From: Brumimicrobium sp035497735
Lineage (GTDB): Bacteria; Bacteroidota; Bacteroidia; Flavobacteriales_D; Crocinitomicaceae
Assembly (NCBI GenBank): GCA_035497735.1
Contig: DATJCX010000047.1
Coordinates: 62,001 to 126,000, forward strand
Length of the DNA stretch: 64,000 bases
Direction of reading: 5' to 3'
The notes under the pieces were generated by a model. That model made no database searches and was not told the DNA's origin. It worked only from the letters and a program-made list of their open reading frames with translations. Shown piece by piece: positions 1 to 8,776 of this stretch. Positions within the stretch are counted from its first letter, which is position 1. Every line of letters begins with the position of its first letter. Both the position numbers and the translations under genes were made by a program.

Positions 1-2104
1 CAGTTCCAAATCCAACTCCTGTTCCAAAATCTTGTAATTGACGTGCTCCAATATTAGAAGTCATAATTATAATGGTATTCTTAAAGTCGATTTTACGACC
101 TAAACCATCTGTCATATGTCCATCGTCAAGCGCTTGCAATAAAATATTGAATACATCTGGATGTGCCTTTTCAATCTCATCTAATAGAATGATAGAGTAT
201 GGCTTTCTTCTGATCTTCTCAGTTAACTGTCCACCTTCTTCGTATCCAACGTATCCCGGAGGTGCTCCAACTAATCGAGAGATAGAGAATTTCTCCATGT
301 ATTCAGACATGTCAATTCTAATTAAAGCATCTTCAGAATCAAATAATTCTTTTGATAAAATCTTAGCCAGTAAAGTTTTACCAACTCCAGTAGGGCCTAA
401 GAAGAAGAACGAACCAATTGGTTTGTTTGGATCTTTCAATCCAGCTCTATTTCTTTGAATAGCCTTAACTACCTTCATTACTGCTTCATCTTGACCGATT
501 ATTTTTCCTTTCAGTTCATTCGCCATTTTGGCCAACTTACCGCTTTCTTTTTCAGCAATACGTTGAACAGGAATACCTGTCATCATCGCAACAACATCTT
601 CTACATCATCAACGCTAACTGTTACACGGTGTGCTTTTGTTTCAGCCTCCCATTTTTTCTGCTCGATTTCTAATTCATCAAGTAGTTTTTTCTCAGTATC
701 ACGAAGTTCCGCAGCTTTTTCATATTGCTGAGATTTGATTACTTCATTTTTCTTCTCTTTAATTTCCTCTACCTTATTTTCGATTTCGATAATAATTGGT
801 GGAACCTTAATGTTTGTAATATGAACACGAGAACCAACTTCGTCTAAAGCATCAATAGCCTTATCCGGTAAGTGTCTGTCCGAAATATATCTTTCCGTTA
901 AAGTTACACAAGACTCAATCGCTTCAGGTGTATATATAACGTTGTGGTGGTCTTCGTATCTATCCTTGATATTAGCAAGAATTTGTATCGTTTCTTCAAT
1001 AGTTGTTGGTTCAACCAAAACCTTTTGAAAACGACGCTCTAAAGCACCATCTTTTTCAATATACTGTCTGTACTCATCTAATGTTGTTGCACCGATAACT
1101 TGAATTTCACCACGCGCTAAGGCTGGTTTAAACATGTTTGAAGCATCTAGTGAACCACTAGCGCCTCCAGCACCAACAATTGTATGAATTTCATCTATAA
1201 ATAGAATTACATCAGGATTCTTTTCGATTTCAGCCATTACAGCTTTCATTCTTTCTTCAAATTGTCCGCGGTATTTTGTACCCGCTACTAATGAAGCAAG
1301 GTCTAATGATATAACGCGTTTGTTGAAAAGAACTCTAGAAACCTTTCTTTGTGTAATTCTAAGTGCTAATCCTTCAGCAATAGCACTTTTACCAACTCCT
1401 GGTTCTCCAATTAGAATAGGGTTGTTTTTCTTTCTTCTAGATAAGATTTGACTCACACGTTCAATTTCTTTTTCACGACCTACAATAGGGTCTAACTGAT
1501 CGTTTTCCGCAAGTTTGGTTAAATCTCTTCCAAAGTTATCTAAAACCGGAGTCTTAGATTTAGTATCTGCAGTTCTTCTAGATCCGCCAGTACTTCCAGC
1601 ACCTCCTTCAAAAGGAGTGTCGCCTTCATCGTCAGAACCTGGGAACTCGAATTTTGGGTTTTCTTCTTCGTGCATAGCTTCTATTTCATCTTTAGCATTG
1701 TGATAAATAATACCATACTTATTTAAGGTCCTACATGCAACACTGTTCTCATCTTTTAATATAGATAGTAAAAGATGTTCAGTGCCAATAAGGGAACTTT
1801 TAAAAAGTTTGGCTTCTAAATAGGTTATTTTAAGCACTCTTTCTGCTTGCTTTACCAATGGAATATTGGTTTGAGAAATAGGGGCAGAGCTGCTTATTTT
1901 TTTTAAATATGATTCGATTTGAACACGGATTTGGTCTAAATCCAAGTTGAATTCTTTTAATACGCGTATAGCGAGACCTTCTCCTTCTCGAATAAGGCCT
2001 AGCAGGAGATGTTCGACACCAATATAGTCGTTTCCGATTCGCAAAGCTTCCTCGCGACTGAAATTGATTACATCTTTAACTCTAGGTGAAAATTTAGCTT
2101 CCAT
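1..2104 (-). CDS. clpC: ATP-dependent Clp protease ATP-binding subunit ClpC (3' end cut by window)
   Basis: Hsp100 AAA+ unfoldase that feeds substrates to the ClpP peptidase in the cytoplasm. I translated the reverse strand from the ATG at 2104; the frame stays open to base 1, so about 701 residues are seen and the C-terminus is missing. Seen in order: two Clp-N repeats (about residues 1-145), first AAA domain with Walker A GEPGVGKSA near residue 235 and Walker B ILFIDEIH, a central UVR-like coiled coil near 450-485 (QQYEKAAELRD), and a second AAA domain with GPTGVGKT near residue 570. The UVR segment and Clp-N pair fit ClpC rather than ClpA or ClpB. It is divergent from gyrA. A TATATTTG box lies at 2118-2111 on this strand but would leave almost no leader, so the promoter is unsure. 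Confidence 0.95.
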   Translation of the reverse strand, partial: MEAKFSPRVKDVINFSREEALRIGNDYIGVEHLLLGLIREGEGLAIRVLKEFNLDLDQIRVQIESYLKKISSSAPISQTNIPLVKQAERVLKITYLEAKLFKSSLIGTEHLLLSILKDENSVACRTLNKYGIIYHNAKDEIEAMHEEENPKFEFPGSDDEGDTPFEGGAGSTGGSRRTADTKSKTPVLDNFGRDLTKLAENDQLDPIVGREKEIERVSQILSRRKKNNPILIGEPGVGKSAIAEGLALRITQRKVSRVLFNKRVISLDLASLVAGTKYRGQFEERMKAVMAEIEKNPDVILFIDEIHTIVGAGGASGSLDASNMFKPALARGEIQVIGATTLDEYRQYIEKDGALERRFQKVLVEPTTIEETIQILANIKDRYEDHHNVIYTPEAIESCVTLTERYISDRHLPDKAIDALDEVGSRVHITNIKVPPIIIEIENKVEEIKEKKNEVIKSQQYEKAAELRDTEKKLLDELEIEQKKWEAETKAHRVTVSVDDVEDVVAMMTGIPVQRIAEKESGKLAKMANELKGKIIGQDEAVMKVVKAIQRNRAGLKDPNKPIGSFFFLGPTGVGKTLLAKILSKELFDSEDALIRIDMSEYMEKFSISRLVGAPPGYVGYEEGGQLTEKIRRKPYSIILLDEIEKAHPDVFNILLQALDDGHMTDGLGRKIDFKNTIIIMTSNIGARQLQDFGTGVGFGT

Positions 2105-2325
2105 AATTTACAAATATACATAAAATTATTATTGTATATACAAATACAATACCGATACCCGAAGTTAAAAGGAATTATAGTTAGCCCATACAAAAGTTGT
2201 TCACAATTATTCACACTTTTTTGTTTATAAAAATACAAAAACTAACCTTCTAGTTCAAATAAAATCCTTATTTTCGGGGATTGTAATTAGCACAACAATC
2301 GTGCAGTAAAAAAAATAATGACAAG

Positions 2326-4896
2326 ATGGCAGAAGCTGAAGGAGAAAGAATTATTAAAGTGAATATTGAAGATGAAATGAAATCTTCATACATCGACTAT
2401 TCGATGTCCGTTATTGTATCACGTGCTCTTCCTGATGTTCGAGATGGTTTTAAGCCAGTACACAGACGTGTTTTGTTCGGTATGCAGGGATTAGCCGTTT
2501 ATTCAAATAGACCACATAAAAAGTCCGCGAGAATTGTTGGAGAGGTATTAGGTAAGTATCACCCACACGGGGATAGTTCAGTGTATGATACAATGGTGCG
2601 TATGGCACAGCATTGGTCATTGCGTTACCCTTTGGTTGACGGTCAAGGTAACTTCGGTTCGGTAGATGGTGACAGTCCAGCAGCAATGCGTTATACAGAG
2701 GCACGTTTGAAAAAAGTGTCTGAAGATATGTTGGCAGACTTAGATAAAGAAACGGTTGACTTTAGACCGAACTTTGACGAGAGTATGACTGAGCCAACAG
2801 TTTTACCTACAAAAATTCCTAACTTATTAGTGAATGGTGCGAGTGGTATCGCAGTAGGAATGGCAACGAATATGGCACCACATAACCTAACAGAGGTTGT
2901 AGATGGTACAATTGCATATATTGAAAATAACGATATTGAGATTTCAGAGTTGATGGAGCACATTAAAGCTCCTGACTTTCCAACTGGTGGTACCATTTAT
3001 GGATACGAAGGGGTAAAGGAAGCTTTTGAAACTGGTAGAGGTCGTGTCGTTATGCGCGCCAAAGCAATTATCGAAATTAACGAAAAAACAGGAAGAGAAG
3101 CGATTATCGTTACTGAGATTCCATACCTTGTTAATAAGGCGGAAATGATTAAGAAAACCGCTGATCTTGTTAATGATGGTAAAATCGACGGTATTTCTGA
3201 TATTAGAGATGAGTCGGATAGAAATGGAATGCGTATCGTTTATGAATTAAAACGTGATGCGATTCCAAACGTTGTTTTGAATATGCTATTTAAGTATACT
3301 TCATTACAAACATCGTTCTCAGTTAACAATATTTGTTTAGTTAACGGAAGACCTGAGTTATTAAACTTAAAACAAATAATCGTTCATTTCGTAGATTTCC
3401 GTCACGAAGTAATCGTGAGAAGAACAACTTACGAATTAAGAAAAGCGGAAGAAAGAGCACATATATTAGAAGGTCTTATTATCGCTTCTGATAATATTGA
3501 TGAAGTAATAAAAATCATTAGAGCTTCTTCTAGTACAGATGTAGCTAGAGAGACTTTAATGGAGCGCTTTGAGTTGTCAGAAATTCAGTCTCGTGCGATT
3601 GTTGAGATGAGATTAAGACAATTAACAGGACTAGAACAAGATAAGTTAAGAACAGAGTACAATGACCTAATGGCTACTATTACTGACTTAAAAGATATTC
3701 TAGCAAATGAGCCTCGTCGTATGCAAATCATCAAGGATGAATTAAACTACGTTCGTGAAAAATACGGCGACGAAAGAAGATCTGTTATAGAGTACTCTGC
3801 TTCAGAAATGAGAATTGAAGATTTGATTCCAGACGAAGAAGTAGTAGTTACAATTTCTCACGCTGGATATATTAAGAGAACAAATCTGGATGAATATAAA
3901 GTTCAAAACAGAGGAGGTAGAGGTTCAAAAGGTTCAACAACTAGAGATAAGGACTTCCTAGAGAATATCTTCGTGGCTACAAATCACAACTACTTGATGT
4001 TCTTCACAGAAAAAGGAAAATGTTTCTGGATGCGTGTATTCGAAATTCCAGAAGGAAGTAAAATTTCAAAAGGTAGAGCAATTCAAAACTTAATTAATAT
4101 CGAACAAGATGATAAGATAAAAGCTTACATCAATGTTAAAGATTTAACTGACGAAGAATACATTAATAATAACTATATCGTAATGTGTACGAAAAAGGGT
4201 ATTATTAAGAAGACAATCTTAGAAGCATACTCTCGCCCACGTACAAATGGAATTTTAGCTATTAATATTAATGAAGGAGATGAATTAATAGAAGCTAAAT
4301 TAACAGATGGACAAAACGAATTAATCTTAGCTAAAAAATCAGGTTACGCAATCCGATTCAACGAATCTAGTGTTAGAACTGTTGGAAGAAACTCAATTGG
4401 AGTGAAAGGTGTGACTATGAGTAGACCAGATGACGAAGTTATCGGAATGCTTAGCATAGAGCCAGATAGTGAAAATACTATTTTAGTAGTTTCTGAAAAT
4501 GGTTTCGGTAAGAGAACATACTTTAATGACCCTGAAACAAGAGAACCAATCTATAGAATTACAAATAGAGGAGGTAAAGGTGTGAAGACAATGTCTATCA
4601 CTGAAAAAACAGGAGATTTAATTTCTATTCAGAATGTAACGGATGAAAACGACTTAATGATTATCACTAAGCAAGGTATCACAATTCGTTTACCGATAGA
4701 TCAGATTCGTGTAATGGGACGTGCAACTCAAGGAGTTACCATGATTAAACTTGGTAAAGGTGAGGAAATTGCAGCAATTACGAAAGTTCCTAAAGAAGAA
4801 GAAGTTGAAGAGTCAGAATTAGATGAAGACGTTGATACAGATATCATCGATGATGCTGAAAACAACTCTGGCACGAAAAATGATGAAGAAGAATAG
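2326..4896 (+). CDS. gyrA: DNA gyrase subunit A
   Basis: Type II topoisomerase subunit that cuts and rejoins DNA and, with GyrB, adds negative supercoils. The 856-residue product has the usual length. The active-site tyrosine is Y123 in AAMRYTEAR. The quinolone-determining segment HPHGDSSVYD carries S84 and D88, the sensitive-type residues at E. coli positions 83 and 87. A GyrA box variant, QNRGGRGSKG near residues 527-536, heads the C-terminal beta-pinwheel; the canonical second residue is Arg, here Asn. The box separates it from ParC. The tail is very acidic (EEEVEESELDEDVDTD), as in many gyrases. A TATTTTCG element at 2269-2276 is a near match to the phylum's -7 box. The TPR gene starts 18 bp downstream and is probably cotranscribed. 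Confidence 0.97.
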   Translation: MAEAEGERIIKVNIEDEMKSSYIDYSMSVIVSRALPDVRDGFKPVHRRVLFGMQGLAVYSNRPHKKSARIVGEVLGKYHPHGDSSVYDTMVRMAQHWSLRYPLVDGQGNFGSVDGDSPAAMRYTEARLKKVSEDMLADLDKETVDFRPNFDESMTEPTVLPTKIPNLLVNGASGIAVGMATNMAPHNLTEVVDGTIAYIENNDIEISELMEHIKAPDFPTGGTIYGYEGVKEAFETGRGRVVMRAKAIIEINEKTGREAIIVTEIPYLVNKAEMIKKTADLVNDGKIDGISDIRDESDRNGMRIVYELKRDAIPNVVLNMLFKYTSLQTSFSVNNICLVNGRPELLNLKQIIVHFVDFRHEVIVRRTTYELRKAEERAHILEGLIIASDNIDEVIKIIRASSSTDVARETLMERFELSEIQSRAIVEMRLRQLTGLEQDKLRTEYNDLMATITDLKDILANEPRRMQIIKDELNYVREKYGDERRSVIEYSASEMRIEDLIPDEEVVVTISHAGYIKRTNLDEYKVQNRGGRGSKGSTTRDKDFLENIFVATNHNYLMFFTEKGKCFWMRVFEIPEGSKISKGRAIQNLINIEQDDKIKAYINVKDLTDEEYINNNYIVMCTKKGIIKKTILEAYSRPRTNGILAININEGDELIEAKLTDGQNELILAKKSGYAIRFNESSVRTVGRNSIGVKGVTMSRPDDEVIGMLSIEPDSENTILVVSENGFGKRTYFNDPETREPIYRITNRGGKGVKTMSITEKTGDLISIQNVTDENDLMIITKQGITIRLPIDQIRVMGRATQGVTMIKLGKGEEIAAITKVPKEEEVEESELDEDVDTDIIDDAENNSGTKNDEEE

Positions 4897-4914
4897 GAAA
4901 CTATAAACAAAAAA

Positions 4915-6138
4915 ATGATGATGATGAATAATATAAAAATCGGATTGGTAGCAACTACTTTATTTTTTGCTACTCAAGGATTTAGTCAAACAAACAATGT
5001 TGTATCTGCTGGAATATCTTATAAAGGGTATGAAAGTGCATTATATATGCAGAATGACTTAAAGAAAGCAAAAGCAAATTTGCTGGATGCTAAAAAGTAC
5101 ATCGACCCAGCAATGCTAGATGAAAAAACAAAAGTTGATCCTAAAGCACATTACTATAATGTACTTATTAACTTCGGTTTGATTGGTTTAGCTGGAATTG
5201 ATGAAACTGGAGAATTAGATGTTTACAAAAACAGTGGAGACTCTATTTTAAATGTAATCAAGTCTTCAGTAGAAATTGCTAACTCTAACAGAAGATGGAA
5301 AGCTGAATTAACTGACTTCTTTAACGGACAAACTAGACAAGCCGTTCAAGGTGGAAATATGATGTTTGAACAAAAGAAATACGATATGGCTTTTGCTGGA
5401 TTTGCTGGTGCTTATCAAATTAAAAAGATAGCTGGTATCAAGGAAGACTTAGAAGCAATGGAAGAAAATTCAATTATTTCAGCTAGAAACTACTTGGATA
5501 CATTGAGTAAAGAAGGAAAAACAGAGGATGCAATGGAGTTCGTTACAAATGCATTAATAATTTTCCCTGGAAACGAAGTTTTAGCTATTGAAGGTGTAAA
5601 CTTGGCGTTAAGTATTAAAGACTTAGAGAAAGCTGAAGAATACTTTAATATCGCTGCAGCTGCTGCTCCTGATAATAAAGCTTTATTCTCTAACATGGGA
5701 TCTATTTATTTAACGGAAGCGGATAAAAACTACACTGACTTTCAGAAAATGAGTATCACAGATGCTGGATATCAAGAAAAAAGTGACAAGGTAGAAAGTC
5801 TATATTCAAAGGCTGAAACTAACTTGAAAAAAGCTTTAGAAATTGATGCTAACTATGTGGAAGCTGCTTACAACTTAGGTGTACTATACTTAGGTAGAGG
5901 TGAGAAGCTTAAAACAGAGGCTTCTCAAATGGACTTTAATAATCCTGATTACAACAAGGTTAATGAAAGAAGTTTAGAGATGTACAAAAATGCAATCGAT
6001 CCGTTAGAGGTTTATATCAAAAATGACCCTAAGAATGTTGGAGTTTTAAATGTATTATTCCAAGTTCATAGACATGCAGGAAACGATGAAAAAGCAATGG
6101 AATATAGAAAACGTGCTCAAGAAATTGAAGCAGAATAG
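4915..6138 (+). CDS. exported tetratricopeptide-repeat protein
   Basis: A 407-residue protein with an N-terminal signal peptide (hydrophobic run ending near FATQGFSQ, about residue 25), so probably periplasmic. The body is alpha-helical with degenerate TPR units; the clearest, around residues 220-260 and 310-335, have the pattern ALEIDANYVEAAYNLGVLYL. No catalytic motif is visible; TPR proteins usually act as binding scaffolds. Four ATG codons in a row (4915-4926) make the exact start uncertain by a few residues. It follows gyrA by 18 bp and ends at a strong terminator, so the two look like one transcription unit. The specific partner is unknown. Confidence 0.85.
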   Translation: MMMMNNIKIGLVATTLFFATQGFSQTNNVVSAGISYKGYESALYMQNDLKKAKANLLDAKKYIDPAMLDEKTKVDPKAHYYNVLINFGLIGLAGIDETGELDVYKNSGDSILNVIKSSVEIANSNRRWKAELTDFFNGQTRQAVQGGNMMFEQKKYDMAFAGFAGAYQIKKIAGIKEDLEAMEENSIISARNYLDTLSKEGKTEDAMEFVTNALIIFPGNEVLAIEGVNLALSIKDLEKAEEYFNIAAAAAPDNKALFSNMGSIYLTEADKNYTDFQKMSITDAGYQEKSDKVESLYSKAETNLKKALEIDANYVEAAYNLGVLYLGRGEKLKTEASQMDFNNPDYNKVNERSLEMYKNAIDPLEVYIKNDPKNVGVLNVLFQVHRHAGNDEKAMEYRKRAQEIEAE

Positions 6139-6160
6139 TTTCTAAAATAATATGCAAGAA

Positions 6161-6186
6161 AAAGGGCGTTCATTTGGACGCCCTTT
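6161..6186 (+). terminator. rho-independent terminator after gyrA-TPR unit
   Basis: Perfect 9-bp inverted repeat AAAGGGCGT / ACGCCCTTT with an 8-nt loop, followed by further T residues, 22 bp after the TPR stop codon. The A-rich left arm also gives a T-rich end on the opposite strand, so it could serve the leftward CvfB-like gene too. Confidence 0.9.
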
Positions 6187-6238
6187 TTAATTTGCTAAAA
6201 ATATGTTGTTACAAATATTCTATAATAGGAAAGTGATA

Positions 6239-7075
6239 TTAGTTCTTTGCCAGTTCAATAGTCTTATCTGTTAAGACAATCATTTTGTGCTTGTAAAGAT
6301 TTCCTACAGCTTTCTTAAAAGACTTCTTACTCATAGCTAATTCAGCACGAATTAAATCTGGTTCAGATTTATCTGTTAAAGCGATTATACCATTATTTTC
6401 TTTGATATAGTCAAGTACCTTCTCCGTAAATAAATCAAACTTCTCATCTCCAATAGGAACAAGAGAAACGTCTATCTTACTATCTTCACGTATATATTCT
6501 ATGTAACCAGGAAGTATTTGACCATTTCTAAGTGGTTGAGTGATTCTATCTCTAAAAATCATCCCATCGTATCGTTTGTTTATGATTACTTTTCTTCCTA
6601 AGTCGGTTTCTTCTCGGACAAATAACTCAACCTCTTCACCTTCAGAAAGTTCACTAACGTCATCGTCTAAAAACCTGTTTACTTTTGCGGTACCAACTAA
6701 TCTATTTGTTTGTTCATCTAAATATAAGCGAACGAGGTAGGTATTTCCCTCAACCATTTTACCATTTTGTTCTTTGAATGGAACCAATAGATCTTTTTCT
6801 AAACCCCAATCTAAGAAAGCACCAAAATGACTCACTGATTTACAAGTAAGAAAAGCGAAATTGTTTAATTCTATAAATGGAATTTCAGTTGTAGCAACAG
6901 GTCTATCTTCTGAGTCGTTATAAATAAAAACCCTCACTTTATCATCCAGCTCCATGTTGTCTGATAGGTACTTATTCGGTAGAAGTACTTCAAATCCTTT
7001 GAAATCCTCTAAAAAAGCTCCAACACTAGTAAAACGATTAATCGAAAGTTCTACAAATTCTCCAATATATGACAT
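6239..7075 (-). CDS. CvfB-like S1 RNA-binding protein
   Basis: About 278 residues, matching the CvfB/YitL family: tandem S1-like OB-fold domains followed by a C-terminal winged helix. Seen: an N-terminal S1-like segment (GEFVELSINRFTSVGAFL), a second with SVSHFGAFLDWGLEKDLLVPF, a third with LRNGQILPGYIEYIREDSKIDVSL, and a terminal part (LIRAELAMSKKSFKKAVGNLYKHKMI) typical of the family's winged helix. The family binds RNA and in Staphylococcus affects virulence gene expression; the role here is inferred only. I chose the ATG at 7075; a TTG at 7087 in the same frame would add four residues but has less support. It stands alone on the minus strand. Confidence 0.85.
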   Translation of the reverse strand: MSYIGEFVELSINRFTSVGAFLEDFKGFEVLLPNKYLSDNMELDDKVRVFIYNDSEDRPVATTEIPFIELNNFAFLTCKSVSHFGAFLDWGLEKDLLVPFKEQNGKMVEGNTYLVRLYLDEQTNRLVGTAKVNRFLDDDVSELSEGEEVELFVREETDLGRKVIINKRYDGMIFRDRITQPLRNGQILPGYIEYIREDSKIDVSLVPIGDEKFDLFTEKVLDYIKENNGIIALTDKSEPDLIRAELAMSKKSFKKAVGNLYKHKMIVLTDKTIELAKN

Positions 7076-7128
7076 AACAAAATTCAAGTTAATGAAATTG
7101 TAAAGTTAATGGTTCTTTTGTATTTCTC

Positions 7129-7938
7129 TTAAAAATAAAAGCTATTTAAATTTTTAGAATTAACGATAAGACATGGAATATTCTTGTCGTTGGTAATTAA
7201 CCCTTGCGTAAATCTTTCTAATTGAGGAATGATACTTTCTGTATAGTGAGCAACAGCAATCATATCGCAGTTGTTCCTAGTCGCATAATCAACTATGGAT
7301 TTTTGAAAAGATTTCTTAAGTTTTAGTAACTCAACATCGTATTCAACACCCATTTCCTCAATTTGCTTCTTAACAACCTTCAAGTAAATTTCCAAGCGTG
7401 AAGATAGGATAGGGTCGTTCTGCTTTTCTGAAATTATTTGAATTTTACTGTTGAAATCAATCGCAATCTTACAAGCGATATGAATAATTTGTAAACTTTC
7501 CTTTGCCATTGTAATGGGCACCAATATTTTTTCGATTTTTCTATTGTCAATACCATCTTGAACAACCAAGAAAGGTACTTTTGCGCTACTGATAACTTTC
7601 ATCGCATAGGAACCAAATAGTTTTTGCATTCCAACTGCGCCATGCGTTCCCATTATTATCAAAGAGGCCTTACTTTCGTTCGCGATTTTTGGAATGTCGT
7701 CGAATATATTTCCTACTGAAACTTTTGGAGCTACAGTACTGTCACCAACTTCTAAATCAAGTCTTGAAATAACTCCTTCGAGTCTTTCTAATGCGTCTTT
7801 TTTTTTCTCTTCACTACTAATGATGTGAAGGAGCATAATTGACGATCGATTGGGTTTGGCCAAATACAAAGCATACTTTAAAGCCGCATCTCCAACACTT
7901 GTAAAATCATAAGGAACAATAAACATTTCAGTATTCAT
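7129..7938 (-). CDS. universal stress protein, two UspA domains
   Basis: A 269-residue tandem Usp protein, about twice the length of a single domain. The first domain begins FIVPYDFTSVGDAALKYAL and ends with an ATP-binding-type motif G-T-H-G, eight residues, then G-S; the canonical spacer is nine, and such variants occur in Bacteroidota. The second domain (about 145-269) begins ILVPITMAKESLQIIHIA and lacks a clear G-rich ATP motif, ending MIAVAHYTES, so it may not bind nucleotide. Members are cytoplasmic and help cells survive starvation or redox stress; the ligand is unknown here. It starts at an ATG with a TACATTTG box 35 bp upstream. Confidence 0.9.
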   Translation of the reverse strand: MNTEMFIVPYDFTSVGDAALKYALYLAKPNRSSIMLLHIISSEEKKKDALERLEGVISRLDLEVGDSTVAPKVSVGNIFDDIPKIANESKASLIIMGTHGAVGMQKLFGSYAMKVISSAKVPFLVVQDGIDNRKIEKILVPITMAKESLQIIHIACKIAIDFNSKIQIISEKQNDPILSSRLEIYLKVVKKQIEEMGVEYDVELLKLKKSFQKSIVDYATRNNCDMIAVAHYTESIIPQLERFTQGLITNDKNIPCLIVNSKNLNSFYF

Positions 7939-7972
7939 AGCGTATCAATTATTTCAATAGTTTCATTGCTAT

Positions 7973-7980
7973 CAAATGTA
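7973..7980 (-). promoter_or_regulatory. -7 promoter element upstream of the usp gene
   Basis: Reverse-strand TACATTTG, a perfect match to the Bacteroidota -7 consensus TAnnTTTG, 35 bp before the usp start codon. No clear TTG lies 17-20 nt upstream, so the -33 element is weak or absent. Confidence 0.45.
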
Positions 7981-8178
7981 CAAAATAATTTCTTATGAGA
8001 GAAGTAAACTGAAAAATTAACTTTTTTATGAATTTACTTGACTGTTAATCAATCCGTTAATCTTTAAAGTATAAAAAAACATAAAAAATCTTAAAATATG
8101 AGGCAACTATTATATTAAACGTTACGTCTATATAATTGAATACTTACAAAGTCACATTACTATTGATGAAAACATGAA

Positions 8179-8214
8179 AGTAGCTGTCTCGTCCTGAGAT
8201 GGCTACTTTTTTTT
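8179..8214. terminator. hairpin terminator with a T8 tract on the plus strand
   Basis: AGTAGCTGTCTC and GAGATGGCTACT form a 12-bp stem with two G-U pairs around a 5-nt loop, followed on the plus strand by eight or more T. The stop codon of the leftward methyltransferase gene (8203-8205) lies inside the stem. On the minus strand the tail is only moderately T-rich. It can end the leftward operon, but its best polarity is rightward, where no gene is seen. Confidence 0.75.
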
Positions 8215-8769
8215 GCACAAATAAATAAATGCTGGGGGAAGGTTGATAAATGCAAATTTTATTTCTTCTAACTTAAAAACTTTCTGAAGTAACTTTTTTG
8301 CACTTAAGGTATATTGGTATTGAATGAATTGACCATTTTCACATAAAGCAGTAGCAGACGCTTTTAAAATTCGAATTGTTATATTTCGCTCTATGTTCAT
8401 CAATGGGAGAGAAGAGATGATGATATCTGCTTTTTCTTTTCCATCACTTTCCAAGTACTTATTGATATTTGAAGCACTGTCCAGAATGATTTTAACATTA
8501 GGATAGTCAGCAAACATTACTTTTAGTTCCTTTACAAAGGGTTCGTGTAATTCAAAGACATATAATAAAGTATCACTAGAAATTTTTTCAGCAATGGCTT
8601 TTGTGAAAACGCCATTCCCTGGGCCGTATTCAACGATAACTTTAGCAGAGCTGAAGTCAATATTGTCAATGATTTTCTTTGTTAAAAATTTTGAGCTAGG
8701 GGCTACAGAACCAATTCTTTTTCTTGATTTTAAAAACTCCTTTAAAAATGATGATATGTCTTTCTCCAA
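8203..8769 (-). CDS. SAM-dependent methyltransferase, phospholipid N-methyltransferase-like
   Basis: 188 residues with a class I methyltransferase fold. The opening (FLKEFLKSRKRIGSVAPSS) is characteristic of the COG3963 group, and motif I is VEYGPGNGVFTKAI with the glycine turn at 49-53; IISSLPLMNI resembles the motif IV region. COG3963 members include phospholipid N-methyltransferases; KsgA-type rRNA dimethylases share part of the fold, so the substrate is not certain. The start is a TTG: an in-frame TAA lies just upstream and the next ATG is far inside the domain. It begins 7 bp after the dihydroorotase-like gene, which suggests translational coupling. Its stop codon sits in a terminator hairpin. 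Confidence 0.75.
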   Translation of the reverse strand: MEKDISSFLKEFLKSRKRIGSVAPSSKFLTKKIIDNIDFSSAKVIVEYGPGNGVFTKAIAEKISSDTLLYVFELHEPFVKELKVMFADYPNVKIILDSASNINKYLESDGKEKADIIISSLPLMNIERNITIRILKASATALCENGQFIQYQYTLSAKKLLQKVFKLEEIKFAFINLPPAFIYLCKKK

Positions 8770-8776
8770 AAGAATG

